Shown here in pieces: positions 27,901-39,900 of a stretch of 64,000 nucleotides of DNA. The stretch comes from Tolypeutes matacus (lineage: Eukaryota; Chordata; Mammalia; Cingulata; Chlamyphoridae): positions 19,231,280 through 19,295,279 of the forward strand of contig JAKSZT010053764.1 in the NCBI GenBank assembly GCA_026826555.1, read 5' to 3'. Position numbers and translations under genes: made by a program. The notes under the pieces were generated by a model. The model saw nothing but the letters and a program-made list of their open reading frames with translations, ran no database searches and was not told the origin of the DNA. The stretch's first letter is position 1. Each line of letters starts with the position of its first letter.

Positions 27901-30900
27901 CACTTGGTCGTGATGTATAAGTCTTTTGATACGCTGTTGGATTCGATTTGCAAGTATTTTGTTGAGAATTTTTGCATGTATGTTCATGAGAGAAATTGGT
28001 CTGTAATTTTCTTTTCTTGTGGAATCTTTATCTGGCTTTGGTATAAGGATGATGTTGGCTTCATAAAATGTGTTGGGTAATTTTCTGTCCTCTTCAATTT
28101 TTTGGAAGAGTTTAAACAGGATTGGTGTTAATTCTTTTAGAAATGCTTGGTAGAACTCACCTGTGAAGCCATCTGGTCCTGGACTTTTCTTTGCTGGGAG
28201 ACTTTTGATGACGGATTCAATCTCCTTAATTGTGATTGGTTTGTTAAGTTCTTGTATTTCTTATTGTGTCAGTGTAGGTTGGTTATGAGTTTCTAGAAAT
28301 TTGTCCATTTCATCCAGGTTGTCTAGTTTGTTGGCATATAGTTTCTCATAATATCCTCTTATGATTCTTTTTATTTCTGTGAGGTCATTTGTAATTTCCC
28401 GCCTTTCATTTCTGAGTGTATTTATTTGCATCTTCTCTCTTTTTTTCTTTGTTAGTCTAGCGAGGGGTTTGTCAATTTTATTGATCTTCTCAAAGAAACA
28501 GCTTTTGGTTTTGTTGATTTTCTCTATTGCTTTTTTGTTCTCATTTTCATTTATTTCCGCTCTAATCTTTATTATTTCTTTCCTTCTTTTGCTTTGGGAT
28601 TGGTTTGCTGTTCTTTCTCTAGTTTCTCAAGTTGTTCAGTTAAATCTTTAAGTTTAGCTCTTTCTTGTTTCTTAATATAGGCATTTAGGGCTATAAATTT
28701 CCCTCTCAAGACTGCCTTTGCTGTATCCCATAAGTTTTGATATGTTGTGTTCTCATTTTCATTTGTCTCAATCTCAATATATTTACTGATTTCACTTGCA
28801 ATTTCTTCTTTGACCCACTGAATATTTAGGAGTGTGTTGTTCAGTCTCCACACATTTGCAAATTTCCTTTTTTCCTGTCTGTTATTGATTTCTAGTTTCA
28901 TTCCATTATGATCTGAGAAAGGTGCTTTGTATAATTTCAATCTTTTTATATTTATTGAGAGCTGTATTGTGACCTAACATGTGGTCTATCCTGGAGAAAG
29001 ATCCATGGGCACTTGAGAAGAATGTATAACCCGCTGAGTTTGGATGCAGTGTTCTATATATGTCTGTTAGGTCTAACTTGTTTATCGTATTGTTCAAGTT
29101 CTCCGTTTCCTTGTTGATCTTCTGTCTAGTTGTTCTATCTAATGATGTGAGAGGGGTGTTGACGTCCCCGACGATTATTGTAGAAATGTCTATTTCTCCC
29201 TTCAGTTTTGCCAGTTTGTCTCATATATTTTGGGGCACCCTGGTTAGGTGCGTAGATATTTATGATTGTTATATCTTCCTGGAGGATCGTCCCTTTTATT
29301 AATATATAATGGCCTTCCGCATCTCTTATCACTGTTTTGTCTGATATTAGTATAGCTACCCCTGCTTTTTTCTGTTTACTATTTGCATGGAGTATCTTTT
29401 TCCAACCTTTTACTTTCAGCCGGCTTGTATCCTTGTGTCTGAGATGAGTTTCTTGTAAGCAGCATATGGATGGCTCATGTTTTTTTTATCCATTCTGTCA
29501 GCCTGTATCTTTTGATTGGGGAATTTAATCCATTCACATTCAATGATATTACTGAAAATGCACTATTTATTTCCTCCATTTTATTCTTTGGTTTTCACGT
29601 GTCATCTTATTTTTGTCTTTCTTTTTACTCTTTTGGTTATCCTTTCTGCTTTTCTTTCTTCTATACTCTCCTCCAAGCCTCTCTCTCCTGTCTTTTTCTT
29701 TCAGGTTCTAAGGCTTCCTTTAATATTTCCTGCAAAGGTGGATTCTTTTTTGCAAACTCTCTTAGTTTCTGTTTGTTTGTGAAAACTTTATATTCACCTT
29801 CATATTTGAAGGACAGTTTTGCTGGGTAAAGAATTCTCAGCTGGCAGTTTTTCTCTTTCAGTTTCCTAATTGTATCATACCACTGTCTTCTCGCATCCAT
29901 GGTTTCTGAAGAGAAATCTGCATAAAGTCTTACTGGACGTCCTTTGTATGTGATCGTTTGCTTCTCTCTTGCTGTTCTGAGCATTTTCTCTTTATCTTTT
30001 ACATTTGACATTCTGAATAATATGTGTCTTGGCGTAGGTCTATTTGGATTTATTCTTATTGGGGTATGGTGTGCTTCTTGGACTTGAAAGTTCATTTCTT
30101 TCGTGAGAGTTGGGAAATTTTCAGCTATTATTTCCTCAAATACTCTTTCTGCCCCTTTTCCTTTCTCTTCTGGAACTCCAATGACATGTATGTTCTTGCT
30201 CTTCTATCATTTCGAGTCTGCTGTTGTATGCTTCAAATGTATTTTTTACTTCACCTATTGTATTTTTCATTCCCATGAACTCCGTTACTTTTCTGTTCAT
30301 GATTTCAAATTCTTCTTTATGTTCGCGCAATGACTTCTTGATGTCATTGATCTCTTTAACTATATTCTGTTTCATCTCATTAATTTGATTTTGGAAATGT
30401 GTGCTCATCTCACTGATTAGTTCTCTCAAATTCTGCATCTCTTCTGGGACTTTGCTGAATTCCTTTTCTTGGGCCATGTCTTCTATTTTCTTAGTATGGC
30501 CCGTAATTTTTGTTGGTGCTTAGGCATCTGGTTAGTTTGTATTTTACTTAGATGCTCTATCTCTTTCTCTTTTATGGGGTTTTAGTGGCAGGCAGCTGTT
30601 ACCACCGCTCTTTGATTTTTGGCTCAACCTTGATTGTTAGGATTGTTCTGCTGGTTGCTCAAAACTGGGCACTGGACCCAGTAATTGGTTGTAGAGTCGT
30701 TTCCTAGGGCCTTGGGCAGGGAGGCTATAGAGGCCAGGAGAAGACTCTCTTACTTATTAATTTTCTTATGTGTACTTCCTTGGTCTGCCAGGAGATGGCG
30801 CTTGTTGGCTGCTCTCAATTCAATGCCTGGTCGGAGCATATTTGTTGTGACACAGACCAGATCAATGTGATAGAGCTTCCTGTCTGGGGGCTAGGAGCCC

Positions 30901-33900
30901 TGTGATTCAAACTTTCTGAGACAGTTCTCCAGACTTCTCTCGTAACGCCCCCCTTTTCCCAGCTAGGAAATATTTCCACTCCCTTCTGAATCCTCAACAA
31001 TCAGTCCCTGTTAGTAGAGGATGAGATTGGGAGGTTTGTATATCTTTAGCCCCTTGCAGGCTCTAAGGCAAACAATGGCGCAGCCCCACTCAGCCTGGAA
31101 GGGCTCTCGGGACCGGGCAGACCAAACCTGGGAGTCCAAAGCAGGGTCAGCCCCAGGCTCTCTCTCCCCTCTCCCGTGGTGTCCTCAACAATTAGTCCAG
31201 GCTAGAAGAGAGGGAGTTTGCGAGGATCAGACTTCTCCAGTCATTTCTGGGCTCCCAGGGCAAACTGCCGTGTGGAAGGGTCTGTGGGGCTCTGCAGCCC
31301 AAATTTCAGGTCAGAACCTGAGTCAGCCTCAGGCTGTGTCCCTCTCTCCCCTTTCCGGGAGTGGCAGATCCCTGAAGCCCCCTTTGTCTGTGGTCGCAGG
31401 CCCAGGGGCCCAAGAATTCTGAAGAGTGTGGGGGAGGGTGCCGGCAGCAGCAGAAGCTGCTACTTGCAACTCACAGTTCTGTAGTTGCGATTTCCCTCTT
31501 CTGTCCCTCTCTCCTCTGGGTGGTGTGCAGCCTTCACCTGGTGACCTAAACCCTAGAAGATCTTTTTTGGGGCTGTTTCAGCTTGTCCTCTAGCTATTTT
31601 TCTGGAGAAGAGATTCCTGTGTCTTACTAGTCCTCCATCTTCCTGGAAGTCCTCTTAAGTAAACATTTTAAGTTCCTTAAAATTGTTAATTTATAAACAT
31701 TGCCCTCTTACAGAAGATTTAAGTAAAGATAAGTTGTGATTCTGAATTCCTTAATGGCAAACTACAAGGCACGAAAGCTTGGTGAATTTGAAGGCAAGTC
31801 CTTTATGTGTGTCTTGAAGCCCCAGTTTCTCGTGTTAAGGTAAAACCATTTCTGCCCAAGCCACATGTGTTGGAATAGTCCCCACAAAGAAAGTTGAGTA
31901 CATTGAGGAATACATTGCCCGCTTCGTACCACTCCCCTTTCTTCATACCAAGGGAAGAAATGTTTAAATAAAAATAAAGAGCAGCCATTTATAGGTGTTC
32001 AATGCATACTCAAATTTTCTTTCTCATAAAAATGAATGTTTAAATGGTATTATATCCCAGGGTGTTTCTTTGAGGATAGAAAATCCGAGTACATCATCTC
32101 ATAGAGAATTTCTTTCCTTAAGAGAAGGTTGTTTATTTTAGGAACGAGACTGGGTTGGGAGTCGAGGGACGAGGACTAGTTGGGGCCCTACCACTGGTAC
32201 TGTACGTCACTGGGCAAGCTATCTCTCTCCTTTCTGGAATCTTCTTTGTAAACCTAGGGAGTTCAGCTGAATTTTCTGTGTTCCCAGTCAGTTCTAAAGA
32301 ATCTCTGGTGCTCAAACACACATGCATTTGAATATCTATAAGATTTGTGACAAGAAATAGAAATGTTAGAGCAGAAAAAACTGATTATCTCACATGCATT
32401 CCCTATTAATAAAGGAATTTTTAAACTGACTTTTCTGTCTTTCAAAACATCAGCAAGTGTACACAAGGGCTTAGTTGGGGTGGAGAAGACATTGCCTTTG
32501 TCACTTAAACTCAAACAATTAGAAAAGGAGATTACTGTTCTTGGGTAAGTTGATTGAAAATGTCATACAGTATGATTGGTAACTGCTCAGTGGAGTCTTT
32601 CTGGATTTATTTTCCCTTCCCCCTCTGTTTTTGTTTTTCAGTGTAACACTTGAACGGCCTTCATTTGCCATGAATAAGCAACCTAACATTAAAAGCCTTA
32701 GCCTCTTGTTCTGTTTAACAGAGTTTCTTTATCTCTCTTCACATACATCTCAGTGGGGACATTCTAAAAGAAAAGTTCTTCATCGCCTAGTGCTACATTT
32801 AAGTACAGCTGCAGATTAACTGTATCTGCTCAGTGACCCCAGCAAGCAATATCTGAAATAACAGTGGCCCAAGAAGTAATAGTCGGAGTAAAGGAAAATA
32901 ATTCCCTAAAAAAAAAATTTTTTAAGTCCTTGAGCTTGGTCAGTTAAAGATAAATGGATTGTTCAGTAATGTTAGTCGGTAGAGAATCAATTCTTTGTTA
33001 CAAGTGTAAATCTCTTTGGGCTTTAATTAGGTGATTTCAGAACTAGCACCACATTTTTTCATTACGTACACTGGGGAAAATATTTCAGTATTCTTTTTTA
33101 CCATTCATATCCCAAGTCTATTTTAAGTATGTAGATTAATTTTTTGTGTGCATGATTTTACAGGAAATTATCAGTTCCCTGCCTAACATAGTAAATGACA
33201 AATATGGAAGGAAGGTCCTGTTGTATTTACTTAGCCCTAGAGACCCTGCACATACGGTTCGAGAAATCATTGAAGTTCTGCAGAAAGGAGATGGAAATGC
33301 ACACAGGTAAGAGCAAGTAGAATGGCTTGAATCCTTTATTCCTCTGTTCTGATTGCTCATTAATTTTGAGTAGCCCATGCTTCCAGAAGCCCACTCATGC
33401 ACACACTCTTTCTTGTGCTCCTCTAAAACTTCCTAAAAGATGAATTCCATTTTTAAGCCTGTACTTTTGGTAGTTCTTAAAGTTTTATCACGAAGAGGTA
33501 CTAAAAGTAGTGTAATGCGAAAAGAACACTGGGAGCACCTGGCCCATAGTGGGCACTCAGGTCCATACCTGATTTGTTTTTCTTTATTTTTAATGCTACT
33601 GGTTCCAAGTAAAAAGTACTCCAGAGAGTAGACAGTAGAGTCCTTAAAGTATTCTAAACATGTGTTCTTTGGGATTTTTGTTGTTGTTCAGGTTTTGGGT
33701 TGGTTTGTTTTGTTTTTTGTTTATTGCCTAAGGCAAGCTTCACTTACTGAGTGCTTGCTCTGTGCCAGGCACTATTCAGATTCTGGGGGCCCAAAGATGA
33801 AAGCCAGACAGAGCCCATCCTCATTGCTCACCATCTGCATGGGCATCAGCAAGGTGGATAATTACAATAGAGTGTGACACAGGTTTTTCTGACATAAGAC

Positions 33901-36900
33901 CACCATATTTCCTTTGCCATTTATCTCTCCTTAATACCACACCCAACATATTCTGACAGCAAGAAAGACACAGAGATCCGCCGGGGAGAGCTCTTAGAAT
34001 CCATTTCCCCAGCCTTGTTAAGCTACCTGCAAGGACACGCCCAGGAGGTGGTGCTAGATAAGTCGGCCTGCGTGTTGGTGACCGCCATTCTGGGATCTGC
34101 CGTTGGAGATATTCAGCCTGCCATGAATGCCATCGCCAGTGTGGCAGCGGCAGAACTGCATCCTGGTGGCAAGGACGGAGAGGTAACTGTGCTACTATAA
34201 GACAAGCAGAGAAGCTGCAGTATCTGCCAAAACCCCAGTCAGTCAGAACATTGCTGTAAAGAGAATTTTAATGCTTATTATCTCAAAACTCACCCCATCC
34301 CAACATCGTGTCATGACATTACTGTCTTTCTCAAAAACTTTCAGTGATTCTGTCTTACCTACGAGTAAAAACAAAATCCTCTTAACGTGGCTAAGTTGTC
34401 CGTGGTTGGCCCCAGCTGTCTTTCTAGCATATTCTTCCTCTATGCTCTTACCTGTTTTCAGTTTACTATGGACTTCTGCGCCTTTTTGTGCTTGTACCTA
34501 CTTCTTCCCTCACCTTAGAGTGCTGCCCATTTCTGTTTCCCTGTGCTCTATCTGTAGAGAGCCTTATTCATCCTTCAAGGTCTTCAGAATCTTCCATGAA
34601 ACCTTCCCTAATTTACACTCGTTAAAATATGTTTGCTTCTTCTGATAGCTCCTTCCTGTTTTATGTGGGCTTCATATTATTTTGCCTTGCATCTTAATTT
34701 CATTGATTTATACCCCCAATATGTGCTAGACATTAGTCACCATTGCCCCATCTAAGCTTACTATCTTTGGGAAAACTGTATTTAAATAAATATTTACACA
34801 AGAAGTATGTAAGTTAGAATTGAGATAAGTACTATGAAGGAAAGTTCTGTGAGATTGGAGCCAGCCTATCCAAATGAAGGCTTTTTTGGGGCAGGGACAG
34901 CTAAGTTGGGACGCCAAGGATTAGTAGCTCAGTGAATATGGTAGAAGAAAGTTATAGGCAGAGGGAATAGCATGCGCAGCAGCCCTGAGGTAGGAAGGAG
35001 CTCAACATGTTTGAGAGCAGAAGGTTCAGGGGATTGGCAATCAGTGAGCAGGAGGAAGAGGAAAGCAGAGCCCAGATCACACTGGGCCTTGGTCCTGCAC
35101 TGGGTTGTAAGCTCCTTGACAAACATGTTTATGGAGTTCCTACTATTTTCTCAGGTAGCAGAGCCTCAGCTTTTACTTAATCTTTATCTCATTTAATTCT
35201 CACAACAGCCTTTCATCATTAACCCCATTGTTACAGTTTGAGGCTATGTAATCATTTATTCAAGTTCCATGCCTTTCATTCATTAATCAAAAAGGCAATA
35301 AATCCCTACTGAATACTTACAAAAGTGTTCAGAGATGAAATGACAGGGTCCCTACCCTTAAAGGACTTGGGCCATCAAAAAGACATGTGCATCAGGGTGT
35401 TATAGTACAACAAGGTAATTGCCATAACAAATCATGGCCAGGATGCAAAGGGAACTAAGTGGTAATATCTGAATTTTACCCAAATCTAAGGACTTCTAAC
35501 TGTATTACCATGGGCAATTATGTTAGTGAGGAATGCTTTGGCTGCAAATAAAAGTACACCTAATAGTAGCATTTAAGATGTTTCATTTACCACAGTGAGA
35601 AAAATGGTGGTAGATAATTCCAGGTGTGGTACAGCAACTCAGCACTATCAGCTTCCTGGCCTGCTCTGTCTTTCTAGCTGGGCCATATTTGTGACTGTCA
35701 CGCTATAGTCTCGAGCTAACTTCATAGCCTTAGACATACCATCCCCCCACCAATGTCCCATACATACATCCTCTGTTACTGGGAAGCAAACTCGCAGACA
35801 GGCTTCCCTTACATTTTACTGGTCAGAATTGAGTCCTGTATCCACTCCTGCAGCAATCACTGGCAAAACAATTCGATTACCTGAACTGGCTAAGGCCAGT
35901 CAGGATGTATCCCTTCAGGTTGGGGAGGACCCTTTTGAAATCAACCAAAATGGGGGGGAAGGAGGTGTTCAGCCAGGAAGAAAGCTGGGGCAGGAAGATC
36001 CCTATTGAATAAACAATTAAGAGCCTTTTCTACTTTAGCAATTATATATTATTAACCTTTGAGTCCCTCTGCCCATCTGGATCAAAGCCTTTCCTCAGAA
36101 ATGTTTTTCACAGACATATATTTGGATATGAATAAAATCAGTACCAAGTATTGAGTGCCTCAAGTGTTTCTGACATATGGAATTGAGAAAGAGAAATGAA
36201 CTGTGAATCTCACAAACCAGTTGGTTAAATCATAAAGATGAATGTATAATGAAAATTTTCTCTATAAGGAGACTGAATCCATTGTCTCCTGTGCTTAATA
36301 AGGAGAGACTCTAGGCCCTAAACAATGGCCCTTGAAAAGAAGTAAGATTGAGTTGAACAGTTGCTTTCTTGGCCTGCCTACTAATTAATACTCTTTATTA
36401 TAGTCACATATAACTAAACATCATTCAGAATTAGGTTTTAATGTTTCTGCTGTGATGTTCTATCTCCTAGGTTTGTGTGTACCTCAGAACTACATACTAC
36501 AATACTCGTGGGGCTGTTCAAACTGGAAGCAGTCTCTAAACTGCTTTTCAGTGGCTGTGTAATCCTGCATAACCATTTTCATTTCAGTCTCCGAGTGTAA
36601 TGGTCATTTTAGATAAATCCTTACACTTGAGCAACATCAAACTTGGCTGGGTCCTTTTCTATCTGTGATGATATGGAATGGATTATAGACCAAGTCATGG
36701 ATGAGAAACTAACTTGTGTTCTTAACTCATAGCTTCATATTGCAGAACATCCTGCAGGACATCTAGTTCTGAAGTGGTTAATAGAGCAAGATGAAAAGAT
36801 GAAAGAACATGGAAAAGAAGGTGGGCTGAGAAATTTGACCTTTTGTCATATCTTATGTAGAATTTCAGTGATGCCTGGTTTCCCTGAACTTTACGTTGAC

Positions 36901-39900
36901 CATTTAAGTTCAAACGAAAGTTTGTCAAGGGTTTAGAATGATTCAGTAGTAGCAAATCATCCTTATTCCCTTTGAAATTTGTGTCCTAGAATCCTTTCAT
37001 TTTATTTCTCTTCTCCACCCTCCCCTTACTCTTTCTCTATTCCTCCCTCCTCTGCTACTTCAGACTTCTAATCAGGCTTGGCCAATTCCCTAAAATGCCA
37101 TAATATTCCTTGGGGATGGTGAGAGTGAGGGGGTGGGGAGTGGGTGGAGTCCAATTGTAAGAATCATTACCACAATTGAAATGCACAATATTTGTCTCCA
37201 GTTTTGAGTAAAGGATAAGCAGAAGGAAATTATCCTCCTCAGAGAATTTTGGACTGGTGCCTATTTATTTGGCATTGAAATACATGTGACCAAAAGCAAG
37301 CCAATCCTTGGGGCTTTCTGTTGTTGTTTTTTTTTTTTTTGGACTTAGAACAGCTCTGTGGAAAGTCAACTTTCAAACAGTAGGACAGCATCTTTTATCT
37401 CATTGAAAAGTTGTATACCATTGCCTTCTCAGTTCTGTCTTTGACAAGACTGTGTCTTACTAAATTCATACTACATCTGGTATTTTGGTCACTAAAACGA
37501 TTTCCCCACACTGAGATAAAACAGTGGGGCTTTTTATTACTGTTTCTACAAAGATGGCAGATCATGAATTCATGTCATGAGAGAAGTTGCAGTTCTAATG
37601 GCTAATAAGGCAATCAATGTAGCAGTAGAACTGTCACTTATTTCTCTCTCCTTAAGGATAGGGACTTGGGGCAATTTTTCACTGTTAATTTTTTATAACA
37701 AATGAAGCTTCTTGTGATAAACATTCATCTTTTTCATTAACAAAGAAGTTGATACATAGTTGAGCCAAGTTTATTTCAACAAAAGTTATCTGGCTTACTC
37801 TTAAGGTCCAGAGAATCTTCTAGTGATTTTCTCTTTCTTAATTACAATGCACTGAATATCCTAAAACATGCCTGTTTGGGCCTGATGTCTTTGTCATTTT
37901 CAAGGCACATCAAATAAATGTGTCTAGTTGTTTTGGTTATCTGCTGCTATATAACAGCCATTTGGTCAGGATCTGGTGTAGCTTGTCTCTGTTTCACTCA
38001 GAAGCTTCTGGGGCTACTCAGCTTGGGATTGGAGGACCCATTTTTACAATAGTTCACTCACATGACAGGCAAGTTGCTACTTTCTGTTGGCTAGGATCCA
38101 ACAACCTCAGTTCTTAGACTGCTTGGACTTCACGACATTGTAGCTGAGCTGCAAGAGGCAAGCACCCCCAAAGAACAAGGCAGATGCAAGTTTTTGACTT
38201 TTTTTTTTTTTTTGAGGCACCAGGGATTGAACCGGGACCTCATACATGGGAAGCAGTTGCTCAACCACTGAGCTACATCATCTCCTCTCAAGTTGTTTTC
38301 TTGATTGCTATACTTTCTTGGTCAAATCAGTCACAGAGACCCATGAATATTCGAATGGTGAAGGCATAGATTCCACCTCTTGTTGAAGGAGTACCAATAT
38401 TCTCTAAGAGCACAAGGGACAAGAAATAATGCTGTGGCCATCTTTGAAAAATACAATATATCTCACTAGCTCAGCTATGTCCCTCTTCAGCAGGTACCAT
38501 GAAAGACTGAATGGCCATAGGCCTTTTGGCTTTTTTTTTGGTCCTTACATTTAGATTTGTAATTTTTCCCCACTTCTTCCCAAATTTACTTTAAAGGCAA
38601 AATATTTTGTTACTATTTGGATTTTTGTTTCTTGGTGCAAGGAGGCTAGTTTATAAAAGACCAAAACATTTACCTTCAAGATAGATTGTCCCTACCTCCA
38701 TCTGCATTCAATCCTAGCCTTCACAGTTTCTTTTTTCCAAGAACCTAGTTACCGTTAGATGGCACAATGAAAAAGATGAAACATCAAGTCCTTAGAAATC
38801 AGAAGTACTAGAATCAAAAATGGATGATGTTTTTAATGAGTGGCTGTTCAGCACAGTAGAGAGAAATTGCCAGGGGCAAGCTAGAACGGTCATGCTTCAA
38901 CTACTGGCTGTGTTTGTGGCAACTTCTGGGTGAGGTGAGCATTCCTTCTTGAGGGAAAACTTGATTTCAACCAAGCACAAGGTGTTACTGTCAAACATTT
39001 ACTTCCTGAATAGCTTTCAGGTCAGGGTTAAATCATTAAATACCACAAAGAAATGCAAACATGGCCAACCAGGGATTTAATAAGAATTTATTGGTTTGTT
39101 TTGTTTTGTTTTGAGTAATTACTGCTGCCATAGCTTAGAATTTGGATCAGAGTTGAAAGAAATGGCTGTATTAAAAATGTATTATTTAAACCTGAGCTGA
39201 AATTTTTTGTGTTAGCTTTTTTATTAAAACACAGCTGCAGGATTAAGAGCAATAGAGAGGGGATTGGGGGTTTAAATCTTGGTATATGATGTTCACTAAG
39301 CTTCAGTGTATTATACAGGTTGTTTTGCAAAAACACTCATAGAGCATGTTGGCATGAAGAAGATGAAGTCCTGGGCTAGTGTAAATCGAGGTGCCATTAT
39401 TCTTTCTAGGTATGTATACCTTGTGCCTCTCTAAGCTCAGGGTCCATGTCCTGAATGCCTGGTCATACAGAGACACTTCCATCACATTTATTTCTTGGTT
39501 CTAATGTCTGTCCCCAGTGTCCCGATATTACTCTCAATCATTTATGGTCACATATAACTCTTTGAATCAGTTCTTAAATTTTTTTTCAACTGCCCTCTTT
39601 TTTTGGATGTCAAGGATCATAAAATTATGACATTCACAGGGTATCGTGATTGTTTCACCACACTTATGATTTTGACCAAAACTCATCTGTATTATTTTTA
39701 ATGAATCTTGTCCTTATGAAAACTGACAAAGTTGGTTTTTAAATTGTGACTGAATTTACATGTAATTTTCTTTCATTGTTTTCAACTATTCTGAAATTAT
39801 TCTCCTTTTAAGAGTCCCTCTTAGATGAAAAGCATTTGCTACTGAAGTCTGCAAGCTAGTGGTTTATTTCTAATTAAAGTGATAGAAAACTGGTGATGTG

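Larger units (their letters stand above)
25558..31654 (-). mobile_element. Near full-length LINE-1 (about 6.1 kb) with target-site duplication
   Basis: The element runs antisense to PUM3. Its 5' end lies at about 31654 (minus-strand GAGGACTTCCAGGAAGATGG). It continues through a GC-rich 5' UTR (about 30500-31650), ORF1, ORF2 and a 3' UTR, with AATAAA at 25579-25584 (minus strand) and an A tail at 25554-25575. Direct repeats flank it: TTAAGTAAACGTTTT (25543-25557) and TTAAGTAAACATTTT (31655-31669), one mismatch in 15. This is the product of target-primed reverse transcription. Both ORFs carry frameshifts, so the copy is not active. It accounts for 40% of the 15-kb intron. Confidence 0.95.

Noticed and set aside
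31021..31422. 133-codon + strand open frame
   Set aside because: It lies inside the GC-rich L1 5' UTR, with no domain resemblance.
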